Shown: positions 1-6,783 of the stretch, piece after piece
Layout of the letters: every line of letters begins with the position of its first letter
Position numbering within the stretch: the first letter of the stretch is position 1
From: Betaproteobacteria bacterium UBA2592
GTDB taxonomy: Bacteria; Pseudomonadota; Gammaproteobacteria; Burkholderiales; Rhodocyclaceae
Length of the DNA: 10,539 nt
Assembly: GCA_002340095.1 (NCBI GenBank)
Contig: DDKS01000043.1
Coordinates: forward strand, 1 to 10,539
Direction: 5' to 3'
Notes under the pieces: model-generated
Told to the model about the DNA's origin: nothing
The model's database searches: none
What the model saw: only the letters and a program-made list of their open reading frames with translations
Translations under genes and position numbers: made by a program

Positions 1-48
1 CAGAAAGAACGATACACAACTTTGCCTGATGGCAGGTAAAGCACAGGG

Positions 49-604
49 TCATGGCCGGAACACGGACATGAGGCCTGGAATTTCCCAGAAGACAGGCTCC
101 AGGGGCTCGACCTGCAGGGCCAGCAGGCCCCCGCTCCCCCCGGCTGTGCCTGCCGGAACCCCGACCCGCCAGCGCAGGCGGGGCATGGGGTCTCCATTCC
201 GGTCACGAACATAATCCGCACTGCGGGTGGCATAGACCAGCGTGCCCCCGACCGGGTCGAAACACCACTGACCAGGTTGGAGGCCCAGCCCTCCGTCCGG
301 ACATTCCCCCCGGTAATCCCGGAGTTCGCCATCGAGCCAGCGCAGGGGGGTTCTGCCCGGCCCAGGCAGGGATGTCGTGTTCCCGGCCCCGGGCCAGGGC
401 GTGGCCCTTGGCGGCCTGCAGCCCGATGTTGATGTTGCGCAGGGTCATTTCCAGCATCAGCCGCTCCGACTCGGCCTGGGCCCGGGCCAGGCTCTCGAGC
501 AGGACCAGCATCAGGACCAGAATGAGCAGCAGCGACACGCTCAGGGGCAGCCAGCGGGAACCGGCAAAAGGGGAAAGCCCCCGGACCGCCGGCGGCTTCT
601 CCAT
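49..604 (-). pseudogene. MshF-like small inner-membrane pilus-assembly protein, broken by a one-base frameshift
   Basis: Start ATG at 604 overlaps the mshG stop (TGATG), so the gene is translationally coupled to mshG. The open frame from 604 ends at 203, but from about residue 86 its sequence becomes shadow-like. Removing one base from the six-G run at 345-350 (six C on the coding strand) moves reading into a frame open to a TGA at 49-51. That gives about 184 residues with plausible content such as NPLRWLDGELRDYRG and GGTLVYATRSADYVRD. Residues 18-37 form one transmembrane helix (WLPLSVSLLLILVLMLVLLE), followed by a short amphipathic stretch and a periplasmic domain. MshF, the usual gene after mshE and mshG in MSHA clusters, is also a small single-pass protein, so MshF is my positional guess; sequence support is weak. 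It could be a true mutation, a contingency tract or a sequencing error. Confidence 0.6.
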
Positions 605-1833
605 CAGCCCTGACGCCCCTTGACCGCGGAGCCCAGGTCCCACATGGGCAGGAAGATGCCCAGCGCCAGGATCAGCACCATGATGCCGAGGAAGACGATG
701 AGGATGGGCTCGATCTGCTGCGACAGCGTCTTGAGTTCGTACTCCACTTCCCGCTGATACATGTCGGCGATTTCCTGGAGCATGTCGTCGAGGGAGCCGG
801 CCTCCTCGCCCACGGCGATCATCTGGATCACGACCGGGGTGAAGATGCCCGCGGCAATCGAGGTCCTGAGCACGCTCTCGCCCCGTTCGACCCCATCCCG
901 CATCCGTTCGATGCGGTCGGCCACGAAAGCGTTGTCCACGGTCTGGGCCACGTTGGAAAGGGCCTGGATCACCGGCACACCGCTCCTGGAGGCCAGGGCG
1001 AAGCTGCGGGCGAAGCGGGCCAGAGTGGCCTTGAGCACGATCTTGCCGGCAATGGGAATCTTCAGCTTGATCCTGTCCCAGTCATAGCGCCCCCGGCGGG
1101 TTCCCACCCACGAGCGGAAGCCGAACACGGCCCCCACCAACGCCAGCAGCAGGTAAGCCCAGTTGGCCACCATGAAGTCGGAAAAGCCGATGAGGACCCG
1201 GGTCATGAGCGGCAGTTCGCTGCCAAACCCGGCAAACACCTTGGCAAAGGCGGGAATCACCCAGATGTTGATGACCACCAGGGCAACCGCCATGGCGGCG
1301 ATGACGAAGCTGGGATAACGCAGGGCCGACTTGACCTGGTCCCGCATGAAGCGCTCGAACTCCATGTGGTGGAACAGGCGCAGGAAGATTTCCTCGAGCA
1401 TCCCGGTCATTTCTCCCACCCGCACCATGTTGATGGAAAACGCGGTGAACACCTTGGGATGCCGGGCCATGGCGGCGGAGAGCTCGCGGCCGGAGTCCAG
1501 GCTCTCGCGCAGGTCCTGCAGCACCTTCTTCATGCCCGGGTTGATGGCGGATTCCTGCAGCCCGGTCAGGGCCCGCATGATGGGCACCCCCGCCTTGAGC
1601 AGGGAGTGGAGCTGCCGGAAGAACAGCAGGATGTCTTCGTGCTTGGGTTTTTCCTCAAACAGGCCCTGCAGACGGATTTCGAAACCCGCCGCCGCAGTGG
1701 CCTCGGCGATTTCCAGGGGCGTCACCCCCATGCCCATCAGGCTGCGGGCGGCATCGTCCCGGCTTGGGGCGTCGAGCTTGCCGCGCACCTCCTGGCCACC
1801 GCCATCCCTGCCGCGATAGGTGTAACTAGGCAC
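604..1833 (-). CDS. mshG: MSHA-type/type II secretion inner-membrane platform protein (MshG/GspF/PilC family)
   Basis: Polytopic inner-membrane platform protein of type IV pilus-like machines; it couples the cytoplasmic ATPase (MshE, next gene upstream) to pilin assembly. The 409 residues fit the family. The N-terminus (YTYRGRDGGGQEVRGKL) is the usual GspF opening. Two T2SSF repeats follow, about residues 68-193 and 271-394. Each contains the conserved LLKAGVPI/ASRSGVPV turn and the VRVGEMTGML/IAVGEEAGSL motif. Membrane helices lie near 174-196, 222-240 and 374-397. The start is GTG at 1833: the nearby ATG at 1840 meets a stop after four codons, and GGGGA lies about 8 nt upstream. It begins 14 nt after the mshE stop and ends overlapping the next start, so it sits in one transcript. 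The family call is secure. MshG rather than GspF or PilC rests on the partner ATPase being MshE-like. Confidence 0.9.
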   Translation of the reverse strand: MPSYTYRGRDGGGQEVRGKLDAPSRDDAARSLMGMGVTPLEIAEATAAAGFEIRLQGLFEEKPKHEDILLFFRQLHSLLKAGVPIMRALTGLQESAINPGMKKVLQDLRESLDSGRELSAAMARHPKVFTAFSINMVRVGEMTGMLEEIFLRLFHHMEFERFMRDQVKSALRYPSFVIAAMAVALVVINIWVIPAFAKVFAGFGSELPLMTRVLIGFSDFMVANWAYLLLALVGAVFGFRSWVGTRRGRYDWDRIKLKIPIAGKIVLKATLARFARSFALASRSGVPVIQALSNVAQTVDNAFVADRIERMRDGVERGESVLRTSIAAGIFTPVVIQMIAVGEEAGSLDDMLQEIADMYQREVEYELKTLSQQIEPILIVFLGIMVLILALGIFLPMWDLGSAVKGRQG

Positions 1834-1847
1834 CGTTCATTCCCCGC

Positions 1848-3554
1848 TCACTCTTCGTACTGGCTGCTGACCCGCATGGCCTCGTCCACCGTGGTGCGTC
1901 CGGCCAGCACCAGCCGCACCGCGTCCCGGCGCAGGGTCTCGCCGGCCATCTGGCGCTGGGCCTCGGCCATGAACAGGGCTGGATCGTCCTGGTTGGTGGC
2001 CTCCACCAAGGCGTCGCTCATTTCCAGGAATTCGTAGACCCCGGTGCGCCCCTGGAAGCCGGTGTTGTTGCAGTGGGCACAACCGGCACCCCGGTAGTAG
2101 GTATGGGCTTGCACCTGGTCGTGCAGTTCATAGCGCAGCCACTCATGCTCGTTGGGATGCAGGGCAACCGGGGCCTTGCAGTTCTCGCAGAGGGTGCGCA
2201 CCAGGCGCTGGGCCAGCACCATGTGCACCGACAGGGCCACCATGTAGCGGGGCACTCCCATGTCGAGCAGGCGGATCGGCGTGGTCATGGCGTCGTTGGT
2301 GTGCAGGGTGGACAGCACCAGGTGGCCGGTCATGGCGGCCCGCATGCCGATTTCGGCGGTTTCCTGGTCGCGCATTTCGCCCACCAGCACGATGTCCGGG
2401 TCCTGGCGCAGCACGGTGCGCAGCACCTTGCCGAAGGTCAGGTCGATCTTTTCATGGACCTGCACCTGGTTGAGGCCGGGCAGCCGGTATTCCACCGGGT
2501 CCTCGACGGTGATGATCTTCTTTTCCGGACTGTTGAGTTCGTTCAGGGCGGCGTAGAGGGTGGTGGTCTTGCCCGATCCGGTGGGGCCGGTCACCAGCAC
2601 CATGCCGCTGGGCCGGTGCAGGGCATGACGCAGACGCTCCAGCACCCGGGGCGGCATGCCCATCCGGTCGAGGGAGAGCAGTCCCTGGTTCTGGGCCAGC
2701 AGCCGCATGACCACGGATTCGCCATATTGGGTCGGCAGGGTGGAAATACGGATATCCACCGATGTGCCCCGCACCTTGATGTTGAAGCGGCCATCCTGGG
2801 GCAGCCGTTTCTCGGAAATGTCGAGGCCGGACATCAGCTTGAGGCGCAGGGCCACGGCAGAGGCGATCTTGGCATCGGCCTCGGTCTGGACATGCAGCAC
2901 CCCGTCGATGCGAAAGCGGATGCGCAGGCTCTTTTCCTGGGGCTCGATGTGGATGTCGGAAGCCCGGGTGCGCAGGGCCTCTTCGAACACCATGTGCAAG
3001 AGCTTCACCACCGGGGCGTCTTCAGCATTGCTGGAGAGTCCCAGCAGTTCGCCGAACTCCACCGGAATGTCGGACATTTCCGCCGTGAGTTCCTTGGCCA
3101 GGCCGGTGATTTCCTCGGTCCGGTGATAAACCCGGTCCACGATGGTCAGCAACTGGGACTCGCTCACCACGGCCAGGTCGATCTCGCGCCGGACGATGCG
3201 GGTGATGTCGTCGTAAGCCTGGAGATCCGTGGGGTCCACCAAGCCCACCCGGAGGACGCCGCCCACCTCATCGAGCACCAGGGCCCGGTAGCGGCGGGCC
3301 AGGGCCTCGGGCAACAGCTTGATCAGGTCGGGACGGGGCTGGAACTGGCGCAGATCGACAAAGGGAATGCGCAGCTGGTTGGCCAGGGCCTTGGAAATGC
3401 CGTCCTCGGTGACGAAGCCGCTATCGACGAAAATGCGGCCCAGCTTGCGGCCGCTACGCTTTTGTTCTTCCAGGGCGAACTTGAGTTGCTCCTGGGTCAG
3501 CAAACCCTGTTGGATCAACAGGTCGCCGAGCCTCACCTTCTCGGGGCGTGCCAT
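1848..3554 (-). CDS. mshE: MSHA-type pilus assembly ATPase MshE (GspE/PilB family) with c-di-GMP-binding MshEN domain
   Basis: Cytoplasmic hexameric ATPase that powers extension of an MSHA-like pilus or related secretion fibre; 568 residues. The N-terminal MshEN domain (about 1-145) has two 24-residue motifs, residues 8-31 starting RLGDLLIQQG and residues 37-60 starting KLGRIFVDSG, separated by five residues. This is the pattern known to bind c-di-GMP in Vibrio MshE. The ATPase part shows ASDIHIEP (198-205), Walker A GPTGSGKTT (323-331), the Asp box ITVEDPVEYR (348-357), Walker B DPDIVLVGEMRD (385-396, Glu393) and the His box TGHLVLSTLHTND (409-421). A zinc tetracysteine is formed by C456/C459 and C492/C495. 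Start ATG at 3554 follows GGGAG by about 7 nt. mshG lies 14 nt downstream. No mshL, mshM or mshN lies upstream; trmL is divergent, so mshE is likely first in its operon here. Confidence 0.93.
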   Translation of the reverse strand: MARPEKVRLGDLLIQQGLLTQEQLKFALEEQKRSGRKLGRIFVDSGFVTEDGISKALANQLRIPFVDLRQFQPRPDLIKLLPEALARRYRALVLDEVGGVLRVGLVDPTDLQAYDDITRIVRREIDLAVVSESQLLTIVDRVYHRTEEITGLAKELTAEMSDIPVEFGELLGLSSNAEDAPVVKLLHMVFEEALRTRASDIHIEPQEKSLRIRFRIDGVLHVQTEADAKIASAVALRLKLMSGLDISEKRLPQDGRFNIKVRGTSVDIRISTLPTQYGESVVMRLLAQNQGLLSLDRMGMPPRVLERLRHALHRPSGMVLVTGPTGSGKTTTLYAALNELNSPEKKIITVEDPVEYRLPGLNQVQVHEKIDLTFGKVLRTVLRQDPDIVLVGEMRDQETAEIGMRAAMTGHLVLSTLHTNDAMTTPIRLLDMGVPRYMVALSVHMVLAQRLVRTLCENCKAPVALHPNEHEWLRYELHDQVQAHTYYRGAGCAHCNNTGFQGRTGVYEFLEMSDALVEATNQDDPALFMAEAQRQMAGETLRRDAVRLVLAGRTTVDEAMRVSSQYEE

Positions 3555-3584
3555 GCCTAGCTCCCAATCATCAGCACAAACTAC

Positions 3585-3614
3585 TTGAACTTACCGGCTT
3601 AATACGCTGATACT
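3585..3614 (+). promoter_or_regulatory. Possible sigma-70 promoter for trmL
   Basis: In the roughly 104-nt gap between the divergent mshE and trmL starts there is TTGAAC (3585-3590), an 18-nt spacer and GATACT (3609-3614). Each hexamer matches four of six consensus positions. A transcript would begin near 3620, about 40 nt before the chosen GTG. I see no convincing minus-strand promoter for mshE in the same gap. Confidence 0.35.
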
Positions 3615-3658
3615 AATCCATTATTTTGGACGGTACCCCGTTTCAGGCCGGAAAACAA

Positions 3659-4123
3659 GTGTTCACCATCGTCCTCTTCGAACCGGAAATCCCCCCCAAC
3701 ACCGGCAACATCATCCGGCTCTGCGCCAACACCGGCTGCGAACTGCACCTGGTCGAACCCCTGGGCTTCCGGGTGGATGACAAGTCCCTGCGCCGGGCGG
3801 GGCTCGACTATCACGAATACGCCCGCATGACCTGCCACCGGGACTGGGCCGCCTGCCGTGCCGCCCTGGCCGGGCGCCGGCTGTTCGCCCTCAGCACCCG
3901 GGGCAGCCACTGCTACACGGGAACCGCCTTTCAGCCCGGGGATGTCTTCGTGTTCGGTCCCGAATCCCGGGGGCTGCCGCCGACGCTGCTGGAGGAGTTT
4001 CCGCCGGAACAGCGCCTGCGCCTGCCCATGCGGCCCGGCAACCGCAGCCTGAATCTCTCCAATGCCGCCGCCGTGATGGTCTTCGAGGCCTGGCGCCAGC
4101 AGGATTTTGCCGGCGGGGCCTAG
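3659..4123 (+). CDS. trmL: tRNA (cytidine/uridine-2'-O-)-methyltransferase TrmL
   Basis: SPOUT-family enzyme that 2'-O-methylates the wobble nucleotide (position 34) of certain leucine tRNAs using S-adenosylmethionine; cytoplasmic. From the GTG at 3659 it has 154 residues, close to E. coli TrmL. The N-terminus FEPEIPPNTGNIIRLCANTG (residues 7-26) is the family signature. The knotted SAM-binding site is visible as FVFGPESRGLP (97-107), LRLPMRPGNRSLNLSNAAA and the region up to about residue 142. The frame opens earlier at a TTG (3626), but the GTG is chosen: it places FTIVLFEPEIPP at the usual N-terminus and has GGAAAA a few bases upstream. It runs opposite to its neighbours, and its TAG overlaps the gpsA TAG in one CTAG. 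In E. coli trmL also lies close to the secB-gpsA block. Confidence 0.93.
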   Translation: MFTIVLFEPEIPPNTGNIIRLCANTGCELHLVEPLGFRVDDKSLRRAGLDYHEYARMTCHRDWAACRAALAGRRLFALSTRGSHCYTGTAFQPGDVFVFGPESRGLPPTLLEEFPPEQRLRLPMRPGNRSLNLSNAAAVMVFEAWRQQDFAGGA

Positions 4124-5106
4124 CAGGCCTCGTCCTTCGGGTCCCGGGCCATCAGGCGGGACACCGCCTCCGCCGCGCTCACGCGACCTTCGAGCAGATC
4201 GGCCACGGCGGCGGTAATGGGCATGTCCACTCCCATGCGCCGGGCCAGGCGGTTCACTTCCAGGGCCGTGGGCACTCCCTCGGCTACATGCCCCAGTTCG
4301 GCCAGCACCTGGCTCAGGGGCTTGCCGGCGGCCAGTCCCAGCCCGACCTGACGGTTGCGGGACAGGTCGCCGGTGCAGGTCAGAATCAGGTCCCCCACCC
4401 CGGCCAGCCCCATGAAGGTTTCCTTGCGCCCGCCAAGGGCCACCCCAAGCCGGGCGATTTCCGCCAACCCCCGGGTGACCAGGGCCGCCCGGGCGTTGAG
4501 GCCCAGTTGCAGGCCATCGCAGACCCCGGTGGCGATGGCCAGGACGTTCTTGACCGCTCCACCCACTTCCGCCCCCACCAGATCGCTGGAGGCATAGATG
4601 CGCAGATGACCGCCGTGCAGGGCCTGGGCCATCTCCCGGGCGAACTCGCCGTCCCGGGACGCCAGGGCAATGGCCGTGGGCCGGCCGGCGGCCACCTCCT
4701 GGGCAAAGCTGGGACCGGAGAGGACGCCGTGGGCGAGCCCGGGCAGGGTGGCATCGAAAACTTCATGGGGCAGCTTGCCCGTCCCCGCTTCGAAACCCTT
4801 GCAGACCCACAGCACGGGCACGCCGACCCGCAACCGGCCCAGGGCCGCGAGCGTGGGACGCAGCCCGGCGATGGGGGTGGCAACGATGATCAGGCCGGCA
4901 CCGGCCACGGCCCGGGCCAGATCGCCTTCGAGCCGCAGTTCCTCAGGAAAGGGGTAGCCGGGCAGGAAACGCCGGTTCTCCCGGTCCCGGGCCATCTCCT
5001 GGAGCAGGTCCGGCTCCCGGGCCCAGAGGGTGACGCGGTGGCGCGGTGCAAACGCCAGGGCCAGGGCCGTGCCCCAGGCACCGGCCGCAAGCACGGTGAT
5101 GTTCAT
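4120..5106 (-). CDS. gpsA: Glycerol-3-phosphate dehydrogenase [NAD(P)+]
   Basis: Converts dihydroxyacetone phosphate to sn-glycerol-3-phosphate with NAD(P)H, the entry step to phospholipid synthesis; cytoplasmic. The 328 residues fit the family. The N-terminal Rossmann domain begins MNITVLAAGAWGTALALAFA, followed by LWAREP. The conserved CKG (Lys103), LSGPSFAQEVAAGRPT (129-144), the catalytic-helix GGAVKNVLAIATGVCDG (182-198, Lys186) and FMGLAGVGDLILTCTGDLSRNR (231-252) are all present. Oddity: the usual GxGxxG reads A8-A-G10-A-W-G13, so the first glycine is alanine. The upstream SH3b gene ends one nucleotide before this ATG, so translation is probably coupled. It is the last gene of the minus-strand unit; its stop overlaps trmL's and no terminator hairpin is visible. 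Confidence 0.95.
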   Translation of the reverse strand: MNITVLAAGAWGTALALAFAPRHRVTLWAREPDLLQEMARDRENRRFLPGYPFPEELRLEGDLARAVAGAGLIIVATPIAGLRPTLAALGRLRVGVPVLWVCKGFEAGTGKLPHEVFDATLPGLAHGVLSGPSFAQEVAAGRPTAIALASRDGEFAREMAQALHGGHLRIYASSDLVGAEVGGAVKNVLAIATGVCDGLQLGLNARAALVTRGLAEIARLGVALGGRKETFMGLAGVGDLILTCTGDLSRNRQVGLGLAAGKPLSQVLAELGHVAEGVPTALEVNRLARRMGVDMPITAAVADLLEGRVSAAEAVSRLMARDPKDEAC

Positions 5107-5107
5107 C

Positions 5108-5551
5108 CTAGAGGCCCCAGACCTGGGTCACCCGCACGAAACCGGCCTGACCATCCCGATGCCGCACCCGGACCCAGCCCTGGGCGGGCGGCTCCTGCAG
5201 TTCGAGGGCAACCCATTTCGCAGCCTGGAACACCAGGGGCGCTTCGGCCCGCGGGGCCTGCCGGATTTCCGCCACATCGGCCGTGACCACCAGCATGCGC
5301 CGGTTCCCGAGGGCTGCACGCTCGATCCAGGCAATGGTGCCCTCGGCATCCCGCACCTTGGTCCAGCCCTCCACCTGCACGAGGACTTCCAGGGGCATCC
5401 CCTCCCGGACGATGAACAGCTTCCGCGCCTGGGCCGAGGGGGCATCGTGGAAAACGGCGACCGGCACGGCGACGGAGCGGTACTCGATGGCCTGGGCTCC
5501 ACCAGCCAGACATGCCCCGAGGCACAGGGCGAGAATTGATCGACGCAGCAT
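5108..5551 (-). CDS. Exported protein with two bacterial SH3 (SH3b) domains
   Basis: 147 residues. The first 21 look like a Sec signal peptide: MLRRS, a hydrophobic core ILALCLGACLAG, and a GGAQA cleavage region. The mature protein has two SH3b-like repeats. The first is about residues 26-83 (VAVFHDAPS..., LEVLVQVEGWTKVRDAEGTIAWIERAAL). The second is about 88-145 (ADVAEIRQAP..., GWVRVRHRDGQAGFVRVTQVWGL). The GW-V-RD/HRDG-GFV pattern is typical of SH3b modules that bind peptidoglycan or act as scaffolds in the periplasm. There is no catalytic domain, so the exact role is unknown. The ATG at 5551 is preferred to the longer in-frame opening because it begins the signal peptide. It starts 19 nt after secB and ends 1 nt before gpsA; the E. 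coli block has no such gene at this place. Confidence 0.82.
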   Translation of the reverse strand: MLRRSILALCLGACLAGGAQAIEYRSVAVPVAVFHDAPSAQARKLFIVREGMPLEVLVQVEGWTKVRDAEGTIAWIERAALGNRRMLVVTADVAEIRQAPRAEAPLVFQAAKWVALELQEPPAQGWVRVRHRDGQAGFVRVTQVWGL

Positions 5552-5570
5552 GAACGACCCCCGGGGCGGG

Positions 5571-6038
5571 TTACTGGACCGGCACCTCGTGGGGCCGGGA
5601 TTCCTGGGCCTGCTCCTGCAGGCGGGCCAGGTACAGGGCTTCGAAATTGATGGGCTGCAGCACCACGGGAGAGAAGCCGGCCCGCACGGTGGCATCGGAA
5701 ATGGCCTCCCGGGCGTAGGGCTGCAGGATGTTGGGGCAGGCCACGGCCAGCAGGGGCTCCACTTCGTGCTCGGGCACGTTCACCATGCGGAAGATGCCGG
5801 CCTGACCCACTTCCACCAGGAACACGGTCTTTTCCTCGAGCCGGGCCGTCACGGTGACGGTGAGTACCACGTCGAACACCCCGTCACCCAGGTGGGTGCC
5901 CTCGGTGTTGATCTGAATGTCCACCTGGGGGGCGCCCCGCTCCAGGAAAATGGCAGGGGCGTTGGGGACCTCGACGGAAAGATCCTTGACGTAGAGCTTT
6001 TCGATGCCGAAGGAAGGGGGCTGCTGATTCTGGTCCAT
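5571..6038 (-). CDS. secB: Protein-export chaperone SecB
   Basis: Tetrameric cytoplasmic chaperone that holds preproteins unfolded and delivers them to SecA. The 155 residues fit the family. Conserved stretches are visible: FGIEKLYVKDLSVEVPNAP near the N-terminus, the acidic-turn region around VDIQINTEGTHLGDGVFDVVLTVTVTA, FLVEVGQAGIFRMVNV, and the highly conserved CPNILQPYAREAISDATVRAGF (about 101-122) followed by LQPINFEALYLARL. A functional SecB fits a proteobacterium. It lies 42 nt after grxC and 19 nt before the SH3b gene. No strong Shine-Dalgarno sequence is visible before the ATG (a GAAAG about 6 nt upstream is the best). Grouping with grxC and gpsA is a conserved proteobacterial arrangement. 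Confidence 0.96.
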   Translation of the reverse strand: MDQNQQPPSFGIEKLYVKDLSVEVPNAPAIFLERGAPQVDIQINTEGTHLGDGVFDVVLTVTVTARLEEKTVFLVEVGQAGIFRMVNVPEHEVEPLLAVACPNILQPYAREAISDATVRAGFSPVVLQPINFEALYLARLQEQAQESRPHEVPVQ

Positions 6039-6080
6039 GACTGACTTTCGGTGAGAGGTGAGGGAAATGGGTGGGGAGAC

Positions 6081-6344
6081 TCAGGCAGACAGGAGGGGCA
6101 TAAGCCCACCCGCAGCGTCGAGGGCATACAGATCATCACATCCGCCCACGTGGGTGTCGCCGATGTAGATCTGGGGGACAGTGCGGCGGCCGGTCCGCTC
6201 CATCATGATCTGCCGCTGCTCCGGGTCCTCGTCGATGCGGATTTCCTCGATCCGGGTGACTCCCCGGGCAGCCAGGAGCTGTTTGGCCCGGATGCAGTAG
6301 GGACAAACGGCGGTGGTGTACATCACGACCCGGGGCTGGCTCAT
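6081..6344 (-). CDS. grxC: Glutaredoxin 3
   Basis: Small glutathione-dependent dithiol oxidoreductase; 87 residues, standard for the GrxC class. The active site CPYC is at residues 14-17. TVPQIYIG (with the cis-proline) and GGCDDLYALD supply the glutathione-binding face. The ATG at 6344 overlaps the rhodanese stop as ATGA, so the two are translationally coupled. The in-frame opening upstream of this ATG is only the rhodanese gene read in another frame. secB follows 42 nt later. Rhodanese and glutaredoxin next to each other, with glutathione as partner, fit handling of persulfides and disulfides; that functional link is inference. Confidence 0.95.
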   Translation of the reverse strand: MSQPRVVMYTTAVCPYCIRAKQLLAARGVTRIEEIRIDEDPEQRQIMMERTGRRTVPQIYIGDTHVGGCDDLYALDAAGGLMPLLSA

Positions 6345-6757
6345 TTCTTCTTGCCTCCGCGCTTGATGGGCAGCCCCGCCTTCTCCCAGGCATGGATGCC
6401 GCCATCGAGGTTGTTGAGCCGGGTGAAGCCCAGCTTTTGCAGTTGGGCGCAGCCCTGGCCGGAACGGACGCCCGAGGCACACACCAGGATGAGGGGCTTG
6501 TCCTTGTGGGACTCCAGCTCGGAGGCCCGGGCCTGCAGATCCTTGAGGGGAATGTTGCGGGCATCCGGCAGATGGCCCACGGCATATTCGTGCGCCTCGC
6601 GCACGTCCACCACCAGGGCATCCTCCCGGTTGATGAGCCAGGTGGCCTCGGTGGGGTTGATGATCTTGCCGCCACGGCGGAAGGAAGGCCAGACCAGCAT
6701 CACGCCACTGATGACGGCAATGGCGATGGTGATGATGTTGTTCTGAATGAACTCCAT
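6341..6757 (-). CDS. yibN: Membrane-anchored single-domain rhodanese (YibN type)
   Basis: 138 residues. Residues 5-24 (QNNIITIAIAVISGVMLVWP) form one N-terminal transmembrane helix. The rest is a rhodanese domain: ALVVDVREAHEYAVGHLPDARNIPL (about 47-71), catalytic loop CASGVRSG with Cys93, and LDGGIHAWEKAGLP. Rhodaneses carry sulfane sulfur as a cysteine persulfide, and the intact Cys loop suggests an active enzyme facing the cytoplasm. The order rhodanese-grxC-secB-gpsA matches yibN-grxC-secB-gpsA of E. coli, which is the basis for the symbol. An in-frame GTG at 6763 lies 8 nt after AAGGAG and may be the true start; the ATG at 6757 is about 14 nt from that site. I keep the ATG because it begins the helix in the usual way. 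The regulator gene ends 26 nt upstream. Confidence 0.88.
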   Translation of the reverse strand: MEFIQNNIITIAIAVISGVMLVWPSFRRGGKIINPTEATWLINREDALVVDVREAHEYAVGHLPDARNIPLKDLQARASELESHKDKPLILVCASGVRSGQGCAQLQKLGFTRLNNLDGGIHAWEKAGLPIKRGGKKK

Positions 6758-6783
6758 GGGCACGACTTGAACTCCTTGTTGTT

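Noticed and set aside
21..40. Imperfect hairpin TTTGCCTG/CAGGTAAA
   Set aside because: A short stem that needs a wobble pair, without a T-run on either strand; could easily be chance.
1..52. Possible next minus-strand gene starting ATG at 52, overlapping the restored mshF stop as ATGA
   Set aside because: The 17 visible codons (MTLCFTCHQAKLC…) do not resemble a prepilin leader or any protein I know, and there is no way to see the rest.
2073..3560. 495-residue open frame on the plus strand, opposite mshE
   Set aside because: It is an antisense shadow of mshE. The product is rich in His, Gln and Gly with no domain pattern, as expected from the complement of a GC-biased gene.
4288..5286. 332-residue plus-strand frame opposite gpsA
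   Set aside because: Low-complexity Gly/Pro/Gln product; the minus-strand gpsA explains every base with a complete enzyme.
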